51,559 nt of DNA from Verrucomicrobium sp. BvORR034 (GCF_000739635.1 NZ_BATQ01000018.1:1-51559); one strand, 5' to 3'. Counted from the stretch's first letter, positions 1 through 8,425 are shown. Translations and numbers: made by a program. The notes: generated from the sequence alone by a model not told the origin.

Positions 1-94
1 CGTAGGTACCCAGGGTTGACTCGCTTAGAGCTCGTCCAACCACTGGGCTGTGCTAGAAATCCCCTTCGGGGATTAACTGCGGACTGAGCAGGAG

Positions 95-279
95 TTGGTT
101 CGTTCTCCTCACGTCGACAACTACGGCCGGTGTTGGGGGGTGCACGGCAGAAGGAATCCTCAAACACCTTCTGTATCCGCACCCAGCCCGATGGCTCACG
201 CCCCAACTCCCGCCCACTGGTGCTTGATCACCAACCACCCAGCGCCCCTGTAGTTGTCGACGTGAGGAGAACGCACCAA
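95..279. repeat. Inverted-repeat element with 30 bp arms
   Basis: Arms at 95-124 and 250-279 are reverse complements with one mismatch (100 against 274). The inner 23 bp are perfect, and each arm contains the palindrome GTCGAC. The arms enclose 125 bp with no convincing gene. The layout resembles a MITE or other miniature inverted-repeat element. No target-site duplication was recognised. No second copy was noticed in the window. Confidence 0.75.
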
Positions 280-310
280 ACGCGCGACCGACCTGCACAC
301 GGGTGTTTTT

Positions 311-455
311 GGGGAGCGCAGGCGGCTCGCCTGCCACAAGGGCGGCCCCGCCCGCGTAGCACATCGTTATCCGGTGGAGGCCCTCTTTTTGTTCCAGCCA
401 CCTCACCTGCCCGGCGGGCCGCCGGGCTGAAGCAGGCGAGCCGCCTGCGCTCCCC
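311..455. repeat. Inverted-repeat (REP-like) element with 24 bp arms
   Basis: Arms at 311-334 and 432-455 are perfect reverse complements. Each arm is itself nearly palindromic, with core GCAGGCGAGCCGCCTGC. A further perfect palindrome lies inside (409-427, GCCCGGCGG / G / CCGCCGGGC). Very GC-rich nested palindromes of this kind resemble REP elements. The family assignment is an inference. Confidence 0.7.
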
Positions 456-695
456 TTCGCGAATCCGTTGCTAGGGGGGAATGGTGATGGTCTGACTGCC
501 TACCGCACCGCGAGGTTCCTTGGCAGGCACTAGCCGAAGCGTCTGCAAGTTTCGCCTCTCTCCGATGGTGCCAAGTTTCGACAGATTCAGGCACCATTGA
601 TCCGCCCTTCCCTTTCCACCTTGGCTTGGGAAACCCGACGACAAACCCAAGCTCCTGTGCGAAAAACGTCTGGCCACCCTTTCCGTCTTCGCCTT

Positions 696-1238
696 ATGAA
701 AATCACTCTTGTGAGCGGCACGAACCGCCCCGGCAGCAACACCCGAAAAATCGTCAGCCAAGTCGCCAGCCTCTACGCTGAGCTGGGCCAGCCGGTGGAC
801 ATTCTCGATCTCGCCGAGCTTCCCCCCGAGATTTTCCATCCCTCTTCCTACGCCAGCAAGCCTGCCTCCTTCTCCCGGTTCAGCGACGCCGTCCTGGCCA
901 GCGACGGCCTTCACGTGGTGACGCCGGAGTACAACGGCAGCGTTCCTGGCGTGCTAAAGTATTTCATCGACATGCTGAAGTTCCCCGAGAGCTTTCAACA
1001 TCGCCCTGTGGCCTTCACCGGACTCGGTGCGGGCATGTGGGGAGCCCTTCGCCCCGTGGAGCAACTCCAGGCCATCTTTGGTTACCGCAATGCCTTCGTG
1101 TTCCCGGAGCGGGTCTTCATGCCCGGCGTGAACTCGCTGCTCGGCGATGATGGCACGGTGATCGATCCCGATGTGGTCGCCCGCCTCAAGTCCCAGGCTC
1201 AAGGCTTCTTGAACTTTGTCACCAAGCTCAAGGCCTGA
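696..1238 (+). CDS. NADPH-dependent FMN reductase family flavoprotein
   Basis: The 180-residue protein has a flavodoxin-like fold. It starts MKITLVSGTNRPGSNTRKI, the FMN phosphate-binding loop of NAD(P)H-dependent FMN reductases. It carries the family signature VTPEYNGSVPGVLKYFID around residues 75-92. Such enzymes are cytosolic, bind FMN and reduce FMN, quinones or azo compounds with NAD(P)H; the substrate cannot be read from the sequence. The open frame extends upstream to 597, but the ATG at 696 is chosen because the flavin loop begins there and the extra residues look like intergenic sequence. A DoxX-type gene follows on the same strand 114 bp later; DoxX proteins often accompany redox genes, so co-expression is possible. 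Confidence 0.88.
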   Translation: MKITLVSGTNRPGSNTRKIVSQVASLYAELGQPVDILDLAELPPEIFHPSSYASKPASFSRFSDAVLASDGLHVVTPEYNGSVPGVLKYFIDMLKFPESFQHRPVAFTGLGAGMWGALRPVEQLQAIFGYRNAFVFPERVFMPGVNSLLGDDGTVIDPDVVARLKSQAQGFLNFVTKLKA

Positions 1239-1352
1239 TCGCCGCGTGATTCTCGAACCTCGTCTTGATGGCAAGACTGGGCCAACTTTTTGGAATAAAG
1301 GCCTGCTAATGGGTCACCAACCCACTACCCTCGAACGTAAGCACTCCCACCT

Positions 1353-1769
1353 ATGAAATTCCTTCAGCTCAACTTCATTCCCCGCAGCACCGATCTCGGC
1401 CTCCTGGTCCTCCGACTCTGGCTCGGTCTTTCCATGGGAGTGCTTCACGGCCTCGTCAAAGCCCAGAACTTTGACAGTAGCCTGTCCCAGTTCAAATCCG
1501 TGATCGGCCTGGGGGCCAAACCAGAGCTCATGCTGGCCCTCTTTGCCGAACTGGTCTGCTCCGTGCTGCTGGTCTTGGGACTCTTTACCCGCGTGGCCGC
1601 AGTGTTCCTGATCGTCACCATGGCCGTGGCCTTCTTCGTGGCCCATGGAGCCGTGCTCTCCGGCGCAGGCAGCGGCGAGCTCGCCTTTATCTACCTCGCC
1701 GGATTTGTGACCCTCTTCTTCACCGGCGCTGGCAAGTTCTCGGTGGACTCCAAGCTGGGCGGGCGCTGA
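1353..1769 (+). CDS. DoxX family membrane protein
   Basis: A 138-residue integral membrane protein with four predicted hydrophobic segments, at about residues 14-34, 58-78, 83-103 and 108-124. The first segment carries the DoxX-like pattern LLVLRLWLGLSMGVLHGLVK. DoxX relatives are small inner-membrane proteins linked to quinone or thiol redox systems; the exact activity of this one is unknown. It follows the FMN reductase gene on the same strand and is closed by a clear terminator hairpin at 1792-1828. Confidence 0.85.
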   Translation: MKFLQLNFIPRSTDLGLLVLRLWLGLSMGVLHGLVKAQNFDSSLSQFKSVIGLGAKPELMLALFAELVCSVLLVLGLFTRVAAVFLIVTMAVAFFVAHGAVLSGAGSGELAFIYLAGFVTLFFTGAGKFSVDSKLGGR

Positions 1770-1791
1770 TTCTCGCGATCCTCTTCAAACG

Positions 1792-1828
1792 AAAAACGCC
1801 GGTGGCTGCAGACCACCGGCGTTTTTTT
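1792..1828. terminator. Bidirectional Rho-independent terminator
   Basis: A perfect stem AAACGCCGGTGG / CCACCGGCGTTT with a 7-base loop is followed by seven T on the plus strand and preceded by an A-run that serves as T-run on the minus strand. It lies between the convergent DoxX gene and the minus-strand secreted-protein gene and probably ends both transcripts. Confidence 0.9.
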
Positions 1829-1863
1829 GTGAATGGGTTTCGGGAAAGAACCGCGTTGGGAAG

Positions 1864-2439
1864 TTACTTTTTCTTCACCGCGGAGAACACACGGGCCACG
1901 GGGTCAAACACGCAGGTGAAGTCTTCCACCTCGAACCGCTTGCCATTGAGCGTGCCTTTGCCGCTGATCGCCAGGAAGGCTTGCGGACCGTCTTTGCTCC
2001 AGCCCACGCAGCGCAGGTAGCTCCGGTCCAGAAAGGTGTCCTTGATCTCCTTGCCGCCCTCGATCTGTGCGGCCAGGCGCTGCACGGCGAAGTCAAAGTC
2101 GAACTCCTTCACCTCCTTGTAGGTGAGGCCGGTGGAACGCTTGAAGAGGCGCACCGTCGTTCCCAGACTGCTGCCGCCATCGGTGACGAAGAGCCAGCGG
2201 TCATCGGAGGAGAAGTGCACCTTCAGCGCGCCCAGCCCTACCAGGTCGGCCACCTTGGCACCGGTGCCGCCATGCGCCCAGGAGACGAAGAGTTCGCCGC
2301 CATCGCTGGTGGAGCGGGCCACCCATACCAGATCTTTGGTGGAGGATTTGCCATCGACGGTATCAGCCTGCACCTGGACGGGCAGGAGAGCAGAGAGAAC
2401 CGCAGCAGCGGCCATCGCAAAAAGGGAGAGTGTTTTCAT
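1864..2439 (-). CDS. Secreted protein of unknown function
   Basis: 191 residues beginning with a signal peptide (MKTLSLFAMAAAAVLSALLP, likely cleaved after VQA near residue 25). The mature part alternates short beta-like stretches (KDLVWVARS, LFVSWAHG, DRWLFVTDGG), which suggests a small beta-propeller-like or sandwich fold, but I recognise no family. It is rich in lysine at the C-terminus (AVKKK). It follows the M20 dipeptidase on the same strand by about 93 bp, with a 10 bp inverted repeat in the gap. The function is unknown. Confidence 0.75.
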   Translation of the reverse strand: MKTLSLFAMAAAAVLSALLPVQVQADTVDGKSSTKDLVWVARSTSDGGELFVSWAHGGTGAKVADLVGLGALKVHFSSDDRWLFVTDGGSSLGTTVRLFKRSTGLTYKEVKEFDFDFAVQRLAAQIEGGKEIKDTFLDRSYLRCVGWSKDGPQAFLAISGKGTLNGKRFEVEDFTCVFDPVARVFSAVKKK

Positions 2440-2483
2440 GGATCAGTCGGGATGATGTGAAGAGGGGGACAAGCTCTGATTGT

Positions 2484-2520
2484 GCAACGCAGGCCCTGTG
2501 TGACAAAAAACCTGCGTTGC
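2484..2520. repeat. Hairpin-forming inverted repeat between two minus-strand genes
   Basis: Perfect 10 bp arms GCAACGCAGG (2484-2493) and CCTGCGTTGC (2511-2520) surround a 17-base loop that holds an A6 run (T6 on the minus strand). It lies just after the M20 dipeptidase stop and before the secreted-protein gene. It could attenuate or process the joint transcript. It is not a classical terminator because the T-run is inside the loop. Confidence 0.6.
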
Positions 2521-2532
2521 CATCCTCGACGA

Positions 2533-3861
2533 TCATTTGGCCAGTTCGCGCAGCAGATGCTGGTTGAGCCGGATGCCTGCTTCAAAGTTTGCCACCGGAT
2601 AGTTTTCATTCGGCGCATGAGCCTGGCAGTCGGGCAGCGCCAGACCCAGCAGAAGGGTATCCACGCCCAGTACATCGCGGAAGGCCTGCACGATAGGGAT
2701 GCTGCCGCCTTCACGGATCAGGGCGGGTTTGCCTCCAAACGTGGCTTCCAGGGCGTTCTGTGCGGCCTGACCAAAGGGAGAAAAGGGATCCATCAGGTAC
2801 GGCTGGCCGGTATGACCCAGCTCGATTTCCAGATTCACACCGGGAGGGGTGTGCTGGCGAAGGTGGGCTTCTACTTTGGCAAGAATGTCCTCTGGGTTCT
2901 GATCAGGTACCAGACGGAAGCTGAATTTGGCAAAAGCGGATCGCGGGATCACTGTCTTCGAGCCTTCGCCCTGATAACCTCCCCCGATGCCATTGATCTC
3001 GGCTGTCGGCCGCGCCCAGCGGCGCTCCATGTCAGAATAGCCCGCTTCCCCAAAGAGCTCCGGCACTCCGGTCAGCTTCTGCGTCTCCGCGGCGGAGTCT
3101 CCCAGCTTGGCCCAGGACTCCCGTTCCCAGTCGGCCAGCGGTCGCACGGCGTCGTAGAAGCCCTCCACCGAGACCCTGCCTTCAGGATCGTGGAAGGTGG
3201 AGAGGATCCGAGCCAGCGCCATGTTGGGGTTGGCCACCGCTCCGCCAAACAGGCCGGAGTGCAGGTCAATCCCGGGACCGCGCACCGTCACTTCCACGCA
3301 GGCAATGCCCCGCAAACCATATGTGAACGTGCCCTTGCCCTTCGCCACCATCCCTGTGTCGGAGATGGCCACCACATCGCATTTGAGCAGTTCCTTGTTG
3401 GCCAGCAGGAAGGGTTTGAGGTTGGGGCTGCCAATTTCTTCCTCACCTTCAATGAGAAACGTCAAGTTGACGGGCAGGTCGCCGTGCTCCCGCAAGGCCT
3501 GTTCCACTCCGCACACATGGGCCATGAACTGACCCTTGTTATCAGCGGATCCGCGGCACATGATGCGGTCGCCTACCAGGGTGGGTTCGAAGGCCGGAGT
3601 CCGCCATTCGCCCAAAGGCTCTGCTGGCTGCACGTCATAGTGACCGTAGATCAACACCGTGCGGCGGTCTGGGCGATGTTCGTTCTGGGCGATCACCACC
3701 GGATGCCCTGGGGTCTCATGCAGACTGGTCTTCAGCCCCATGCGGCTCAGCTTTTCCACCAGCCAGTTGGCGCAGGCGCGGGTGTCATCACGCCGGGAGG
3801 AGTCGGTGGAGACGCTGGGGAAGCGCAATACCGTGAAAAGATCTTCGAGGGGAGTGCTCAT
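2533..3861 (-). CDS. M20 family zinc dipeptidase
   Basis: 442 residues matching M20 dipeptidases of the CNDP/PepV-like type. All metal and catalytic landmarks are visible: YGHYDVQP (H74, D76), the bridging Asp in GSADNKGQ (D107), the catalytic pair in EGEEEIGS (E140/E141), SDTG (D168), the dimerisation-domain His in HSGLFGG (H201), and a C-terminal metal His in the HAPNE motif. These cytosolic enzymes cleave dipeptides or related amides using two zinc or manganese ions. The length is normal for the family. The start at 3861 gives the usual short N-terminus. The downstream M50 gene start is divergent in role but lies on the same strand, 38 bp upstream. Confidence 0.93.
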   Translation of the reverse strand: MSTPLEDLFTVLRFPSVSTDSSRRDDTRACANWLVEKLSRMGLKTSLHETPGHPVVIAQNEHRPDRRTVLIYGHYDVQPAEPLGEWRTPAFEPTLVGDRIMCRGSADNKGQFMAHVCGVEQALREHGDLPVNLTFLIEGEEEIGSPNLKPFLLANKELLKCDVVAISDTGMVAKGKGTFTYGLRGIACVEVTVRGPGIDLHSGLFGGAVANPNMALARILSTFHDPEGRVSVEGFYDAVRPLADWERESWAKLGDSAAETQKLTGVPELFGEAGYSDMERRWARPTAEINGIGGGYQGEGSKTVIPRSAFAKFSFRLVPDQNPEDILAKVEAHLRQHTPPGVNLEIELGHTGQPYLMDPFSPFGQAAQNALEATFGGKPALIREGGSIPIVQAFRDVLGVDTLLLGLALPDCQAHAPNENYPVANFEAGIRLNQHLLRELAK

Positions 3862-3899
3862 GGAAAGGTAATGGTAGAAGGGCGGCAGCCGGGACGGAA

Positions 3900-4547
3900 T
3901 CAGTTGGGGTAAAGCATACCTGCGGGGCGGTCACCGCGATAGCGCTGGAAGTTTTCGTACGCCATCATGCCAAGCAGGAGGGTGGTGAAGGTACTGCCAC
4001 GGGACAGCATCCAAAGTGCGAGTACGGCGGCTCCGATGATGCCGACCAGATAGGTGACTTTTTCCATGCGGGGTCCAAGGAAATGCAGCAGCACCTTGCC
4101 ACCATCCATTGGATAGATGGGGAAAAGATTGAAAACGCCCCAGACGATGCTGACCCACGCGAACGCCTTCAGGAAATCGACGACAAACTGCGAGTCTCCA
4201 CTGCTCATCTTGAGGAGTTTCCATGCGAGGAGCCCCAGGAGTATCTGGATGACGGGACCGGCCAGGCTGATCTTGATGTGCTGAGGGCGGGAGAATCCAC
4301 GGTCCGAAATCGCGAGCCCACCAAGGGCTACAAGCATGATCTGCACCCTGCCGCCGTACCGGCGTTGCAGGAAGGCATGGCCCAGTTCGTGGATGATGAT
4401 GGAGATCAGAGCTGCCAGGACAAAAGCGAGCAGGTACTGGAAATCCTCCGGCGACTTGGCCAATGGCTTGCCGCTCAAAAACACTGCCGTCACCCAGAAC
4501 ATCCAGTGAATGGCAATCGGGAATCCAAATAGGGAAAATCGAATCAT
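3900..4547 (-). CDS. Site-2-protease-like M50 family zinc metallopeptidase
   Basis: 215 residues, nearly all membrane-embedded. The zinc ligands are H53 and H57 in HELGH, and D148 in [12 protein letters not shown], which matches the NxxPxxxxDGG signature of group III site-2 proteases. Such enzymes cut transmembrane segments of anti-sigma factors or other membrane proteins. No PDZ or CBS domain is attached, so this is the minimal rhomboid-sized form. No obvious substrate gene is adjacent. The start at 4547 begins [15 protein letters not shown], a typical N-terminal strand plus helix. It shares a divergent promoter region with msrB. Confidence 0.9.
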   Translation of the reverse strand: MIRFSLFGFPIAIHWMFWVTAVFLSGKPLAKSPEDFQYLLAFVLAALISIIIHELGHAFLQRRYGGRVQIMLVALGGLAISDRGFSRPQHIKISLAGPVIQILLGLLAWKLLKMSSGDSQFVVDFLKAFAWVSIVWGVFNLFPIYPMDGGKVLLHFLGPRMEKVTYLVGIIGAAVLALWMLSRGSTFTTLLLGMMAYENFQRYRGDRPAGMLYPN

Positions 4548-4599
4548 AGTTGAACCTCAAAAGGATGGCTACGAATGCAACCAGATTGCGGCCATGGGC

Positions 4600-4618
4600 A
4601 ATATTCCTTGGGAATATT
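4600..4618. promoter_or_regulatory. Palindromic operator candidate between the M50 gene and msrB
   Basis: AATATTCC (4600-4607) and GGAATATT (4611-4618) form a perfect inverted repeat with a 3-base spacer. It lies in the 181 bp gap between divergent genes. A dyad of this size and position suggests a regulator site, but no matching regulator is recognised. Confidence 0.5.
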
Positions 4619-4728
4619 CCACCGTTCGTTCGTCTTACAGGGGTAGAGCAGGGATGCTAAGCGCGGTTTGTTTGAACCGCCGGCTTGCAATCCCGATCAG
4701 AACCAGTTCATCCTTTCGTATTCTACCC

Positions 4729-5412
4729 ATGTCCACTGTTCGCCCATACCCCATCGCCGCCGTCCGGGGCAGTGTCCTCGCTCACGCCGCCCGCGCCCTG
4801 ACCCTGGTTGCCGGCCTTTCCCTCGCCACCATGTCCCAAGCTGCAGAACCTGAGAAAAAGGAAGAACCCAAGTCCGAAGCCGCCGCCAAACCTGACGCCG
4901 CCGGACCCCGCGCCCCCCTTCCGACCAAGGAAGAGCTCAAGCAGAAGCTCACCCCCGTCCAATTTGCCGTCACCCAGCAGAGCGGCACGGAACGCCCGTT
5001 CACGAACGAGTATGACCATCACTTCGAGGAGGGCATCTACGTGGACATCGTCTCCGGAGACCCGCTTTTCTCCTCCAAGGACAAGTTCGACTCCGGCTGC
5101 GGCTGGCCTGCATTCACGAAGCCGATCAACGACAAAGAGGTCAAGGAACTCGCAGACAACACCCACGGCATGGTCCGCACCGAAGTCCGCTCCAACCGCG
5201 CGGACTCCCACCTGGGTCATGTTTTCAATGATGGCCCCAAGGACAAAGGTGGCCTTCGTTATTGCATCAACTCCGCCTCCCTGCGCTTCATCCCCAAGGC
5301 CAAAATGCAGGAGGCTGGTTACGGTGGGCTGCTCCATCTGTTTAATGACACCAAGCCCAAGACGGAAGCCACGGCGGCAGCTGCCAAGACCGAGGAAGAG
5401 AAGAAGAAGTAA
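4729..5412 (+). CDS. msrB: Exported peptide-methionine (R)-S-oxide reductase MsrB
   Basis: 227 residues that reduce methionine-R-sulfoxide in proteins. The SelR domain spans about residues 66-195. It contains [10 protein letters not shown], whose C124 is the usual resolving cysteine, and [12 protein letters not shown] with catalytic C179. The zinc-binding CxxC pairs found in many MsrB proteins are absent, so this is the non-zinc type. An N-terminal signal peptide (about residues 12-38, ending MSQA) points to the periplasm. It is followed by a Lys/Glu/Pro/Ala linker, and the C-terminus is a charged Ala/Lys/Glu tail. The frame is open upstream to 4510, but the ATG at 4729 places a signal peptide at the N-terminus and is preferred. 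A terminator follows at 5446-5480. Confidence 0.92.
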   Translation: MSTVRPYPIAAVRGSVLAHAARALTLVAGLSLATMSQAAEPEKKEEPKSEAAAKPDAAGPRAPLPTKEELKQKLTPVQFAVTQQSGTERPFTNEYDHHFEEGIYVDIVSGDPLFSSKDKFDSGCGWPAFTKPINDKEVKELADNTHGMVRTEVRSNRADSHLGHVFNDGPKDKGGLRYCINSASLRFIPKAKMQEAGYGGLLHLFNDTKPKTEATAAAAKTEEEKKK

Positions 5413-5445
5413 CGCGTTCCCTGGGGTGTTTCCCCACTGATCAAG

Positions 5446-5480
5446 GCCCTGTCGTGCTCTCAGCATGATGGGGCTTTTTT
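5446..5480 (+). terminator. Rho-independent terminator after msrB
   Basis: A 13-base stem (GCCCTGTCGTGCT with AGCATGATGGGGC, including G-U pairs) and a CTC loop are followed by six T. It is 33 bp after the msrB stop. Confidence 0.85.
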
Positions 5481-5546
5481 GGTTTATGCCTTCGGCATGG
5501 TGACGCACCTGCTGGCGGATCCGACAGGCTATGCTACGGTTTTGCC

Positions 5547-6137
5547 ATGAGATCCGAGATCAAGGAGCCGCCAAGTGGAGAATTGGTGCTGCGTTCTCCC
5601 TTGCCGCCGGAAGTTTGCGTGGCGCGCATCAAGCAGTTGATCTGTACAGACTGGGCGGGCTGGGCCGATGGCCCGGAAGCCCTGAAGCGCCAGCCCTTCA
5701 CTGGCTCGATCAATCTCCGGTGATTTCGTCTCGCCAAGAGGCTCACTTATCAAAACTCCTTTAACCCTGTGTTCATTGGCACCCTAACACCGGATGGCAA
5801 AGGCACGGTGATCCGGGGTACGGTGGGTTTGGATCCGGGATCGGCTGCCATGTTTCTGCTCCTTGGGCTGGGGGCTGGGGCTGGGGCGGGGGCGCTCTTG
5901 ATCTTTGCAGTGCGTCAGTTCCTCGAGGGCCATCGGGTGGCGGGAACCCAGTTGGCGGCTGCCGCCTTTCTGCCCGGGGTCTTCGCCTTTGCGGGAGTCG
6001 CCCTTGCGCGGGTTCGCTATAGCCCGGAGACAGGGGAGGCGGTTTTTATTCTGGACTGTCTCTCACAGCATTTGGAAGCCGATGCCAGTGCCGGTGTTGA
6101 GGATGGCACGGTGGCGGATTCAGCAGTGCGGCGGTAA
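5547..6137 (+). pseudogene. Membrane-protein gene interrupted by an in-frame TGA
   Basis: Reading from the ATG at 5547 gives 58 codons and then TGA at 5721. The same frame then stays open without another stop to TAA at 6137, so the full frame would be 196 codons. Both sides look like one protein. The soluble N-terminal part has LVLRSPLPPEVCVARIKQL. After the stop comes FRLAKRLTYQNSFNPVFIG, then two hydrophobic segments (about codons 97-121 and 130-150). I recall small Verrucomicrobiota proteins with the pattern FRL-x-R-x-x-YxNSFxPxFxG, and the stop falls directly before that motif; this recall is an inference. The options are a nonsense mutation, a sequencing error, or translation of the second part alone from GTG 5769. 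The function is unknown. Confidence 0.6.
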
Positions 6138-6290
6138 TCGAACGGAGAAACTCATTACCGTGTCACAATCGCTGGCATTTTCCGATGCATGTCTTGTCGG
6201 GGGAGATCCCCGTCTGCCAACGCCGTGCTTCCATCCCGCTCAATTGACTCCTCTGCGCCGCTGCCTCTGGCAGAGGGCGACCGTATCGCC

Positions 6291-7529
6291 ATGCGTCCTG
6301 GCTGGCATGCCAGGTTTCACCGGTTGATCGCCTGGCTCTATTTCGACCGCGTCACTGTGACAGGGCGGGAACATCTGCCCGGATCTGAGGAAGGCCCTGT
6401 GTTGTTTCTGTGCCTGCACCGGAACGGCGCGGTGGATGCATTTGTCTATCACGCCCTCCTGGCCCCCACCCGGTTCATGGTATCGGTGCAACTGTGCCGG
6501 AGCTGGTTTGGGCGGCTGTTCTTTTCCGGGATCGAAGTGGTGAGGGACAAGGATCGGGCCAAGACGCCGGACGCAGACCGGATCAACCAGCAGGCCATGC
6601 AGGAATGCCAGGACCTGCTTGCGCGAGGGGGGCGGCTGACGATTTTCCCAGAAGGCACCAGCACGCTCGGCCCCCGGCACCTTCCCTTCCGGGCGGGGGC
6701 TTCACACCTGATCCTGGAGCACTTAAAAGCAGGGCGCAGTGACCTGAAGATCATCCCCTTGGGCATCCACTATGAAGAGCCCAGCCTCTTCCAGCGCCGC
6801 GTCGAGGTGGTCATCGGGCCGCCAGTGTCGCTGGATTTCGAGGAGTCAACTTCAGACCGCCGCCGGCTTCTCGCCATCAAGGAGCGTACCTCGGCCGCTC
6901 TGGAAGTCGTTGGCATCAATGTCGCGACGGAGCAGGAACAGGAGGATGTTCAGCACATCGCCTTCGCCCTCACCTTGGGGACGCAGCACGAGTACTTTGC
7001 CATGATGAAGCGGCTGGAGCGCGGCATCCCGGCCCCGATGCTGGAAGCCTGGCGTGCTTTTCAGCAGGCCATCCGCGACCGGCAGGCCGCCATGCCCGGC
7101 CTGCCGTTGGTGTTGTATCAAGGCATACCTCTTTTCCCCATCAAACCTGTGCCGGTGTACGTCACCGCGTTCTTCCTCTTTGGCACGCTCTGGTTCCCAG
7201 GGGTGTGGCTCAATCTTCCACCGTTGCTGCTGGGGTGGCTGGCCGCCCGGAAAATGGCCGATGATCTCAATGTGGTCAGTCTGTGGAAGATCATGGTGGG
7301 TGTGCCCGCCTTCCTCCTTTGGGGTGCCCTGGTGGTGCTGATCGCCCTGCTCAGCGGGCACCCAGCCTTTGCTCTGATGTACGTCGTGGCAACCCTTGTT
7401 TCCCAACAACTCACCCATCGTTTTCAGAAGGTGGCCATCGCCGTCAACAATGCCCTCCGGCATCCGGAACTGCGACGCCAGGCGCTTGTGTTTCACGAAC
7501 AATTGATTCGGGAGGTTGACCGCTCATGA
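6291..7529 (+). CDS. PlsC-type 1-acyl-glycerol-phosphate acyltransferase family protein
   Basis: 412 residues. The N-terminal half is a PlsC acyltransferase domain: LCLHRNGAVDA (H43, D49), an acceptor-site stretch around FFSGIEVVRD, and IFPEGTSTLG (E121, G122). These enzymes acylate lysophosphatidate or a related lipid on the inner face of the membrane. The His and Asp here are separated by five residues rather than the usual four of HX4D. The C-terminal half adds two or three hydrophobic helices (about residues 285-365). An alternative ATG at 6189 would add 34 residues without recognisable domain content; 6291 is preferred because a purine-rich GAGGGCGA lies before it. The stop overlaps the start of the PAP2 gene by 4 bp, which suggests translational coupling. 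Confidence 0.82.
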   Translation: MRPGWHARFHRLIAWLYFDRVTVTGREHLPGSEEGPVLFLCLHRNGAVDAFVYHALLAPTRFMVSVQLCRSWFGRLFFSGIEVVRDKDRAKTPDADRINQQAMQECQDLLARGGRLTIFPEGTSTLGPRHLPFRAGASHLILEHLKAGRSDLKIIPLGIHYEEPSLFQRRVEVVIGPPVSLDFEESTSDRRRLLAIKERTSAALEVVGINVATEQEQEDVQHIAFALTLGTQHEYFAMMKRLERGIPAPMLEAWRAFQQAIRDRQAAMPGLPLVLYQGIPLFPIKPVPVYVTAFFLFGTLWFPGVWLNLPPLLLGWLAARKMADDLNVVSLWKIMVGVPAFLLWGALVVLIALLSGHPAFALMYVVATLVSQQLTHRFQKVAIAVNNALRHPELRRQALVFHEQLIREVDRS

Positions 7530-8425
7530 CCCGGCTGGATTCCTGGAGAATCCTTCCCCATGAAATCGCCTTCGCCCTGTTCTGGATTTCTGGAACCGTG
7601 CGGCTGGTGATGAGGCAGGGGTGGGGGGGTGATGCGATTCTCTTTACCAGCCTTTTGCTGGTCAGCGGCGCGTTGATCCTGTTGTCACTCCGGCTGCCGC
7701 ACCGGCGGTGGACCATGTACCTGAGGCTCCTCTATTTCCCCCTGGCGATCAATCTGACCTATGCGGCCATCCGCACGGCTGTGCCTGCCATGACGACCCG
7801 TCGCTGGGACCTGGCTTTGCAAAAGTGCGATGAAACACTCCTCGGTGGGCACCCCTCCCTCTGGCTCCAGTCCTGGGTGAACCCTTGGGCTACGGAGATC
7901 CTCAGTTTTTGCTACCTCACCTTCTTCGCGGGCCTGCTGCTGAGCTGGATCCACTATTATCGTCGGGATCTCGGCCTTGCCCGCCTTTTCACGGCGGGAT
8001 TTTTCACCGTGTACGGGCTGGGATTTCTAGGTTATACCCTCATTCCTGCCGCTGGACCGCATTTGGACCCCGCTTTTGCCGCCCGCTACACCGTGCCGCT
8101 GGAGGGCTGGGTGTTCACCAAGTGGAATGCTGCCCTCGTGGAGGCGGGGAGCAACCGGGTGGATGTTTTTCCCAGCCTCCACACGGCGGTGACGGCATTT
8201 CTCCTGGGGTTTGACCGTCGCTTTGCACCCGGCCGATTCCGTCTTTGGCTGGTGCCTACCGTTGGCCTCTGGCTCTCCACCATCTACCTCCGCTACCACT
8301 ATGTAACGGACGTGATGGCTGGGTTTGCCCTGGCCGGCTTTGCCATCTGGCTGACCCGATACCTTCATGCCCCCGACCCACACCCGACATCCTCACGCCG
8401 ACATGAGCCTGCTGCTTCCATTTGA
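7526..8425 (+). CDS. PAP2-family membrane phosphatase/phosphotransferase
   Basis: 299 residues with about six transmembrane helices. The PAP2 active-site motifs are visible: VFPSLHTAVTAF (phosphate-binding PSxH with catalytic His), and RYHYVTDVMAGF, in which the second His and Asp complete the relay. The spacing and the wide first half resemble the PAP2_3 / inositol-phosphorylceramide-synthase-like group rather than small soluble PAP2 enzymes. Likely substrates are phosphatidate, prenyl phosphate or a head-group donor. The start overlaps the stop of the acyltransferase gene (ATGA), and its own end overlaps the next gene by 23 bp, so the three are very probably one transcript. Confidence 0.85.
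   Translation: MTRLDSWRILPHEIAFALFWISGTVRLVMRQGWGGDAILFTSLLLVSGALILLSLRLPHRRWTMYLRLLYFPLAINLTYAAIRTAVPAMTTRRWDLALQKCDETLLGGHPSLWLQSWVNPWATEILSFCYLTFFAGLLLSWIHYYRRDLGLARLFTAGFFTVYGLGFLGYTLIPAAGPHLDPAFAARYTVPLEGWVFTKWNAALVEAGSNRVDVFPSLHTAVTAFLLGFDRRFAPGRFRLWLVPTVGLWLSTIYLRYHYVTDVMAGFALAGFAIWLTRYLHAPDPHPTSSRRHEPAASI

Larger units (their letters stand above)
1..695. other. Non-coding repeat-rich stretch before the first gene
   Basis: No convincing gene was seen. The short open frames here run through inverted repeats and look spurious. The stretch contains a small hairpin around a CTTCG loop (arms 58-64 and 68-74), two long inverted-repeat elements listed separately (95-279 and 311-455), and an 8 bp inverted repeat ATGGTGCC/GGCACCAT (565-572 and 590-597). 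The gene that ends upstream of this block lies outside the window. Confidence 0.6.

Noticed and set aside
53-474. Small open frames in the first 500 bases
   Set aside because: They read through inverted repeats and have no domain or start signal.
2482-3912. Plus-strand frame of 476 codons opposite the M20 dipeptidase
   Set aside because: The minus strand has all M20 catalytic motifs; the plus frame has none.
5721-5760. Selenocysteine insertion at the in-frame TGA
   Set aside because: No good SECIS-like stem-loop was seen just after the TGA, and the protein does not look like a redox enzyme.
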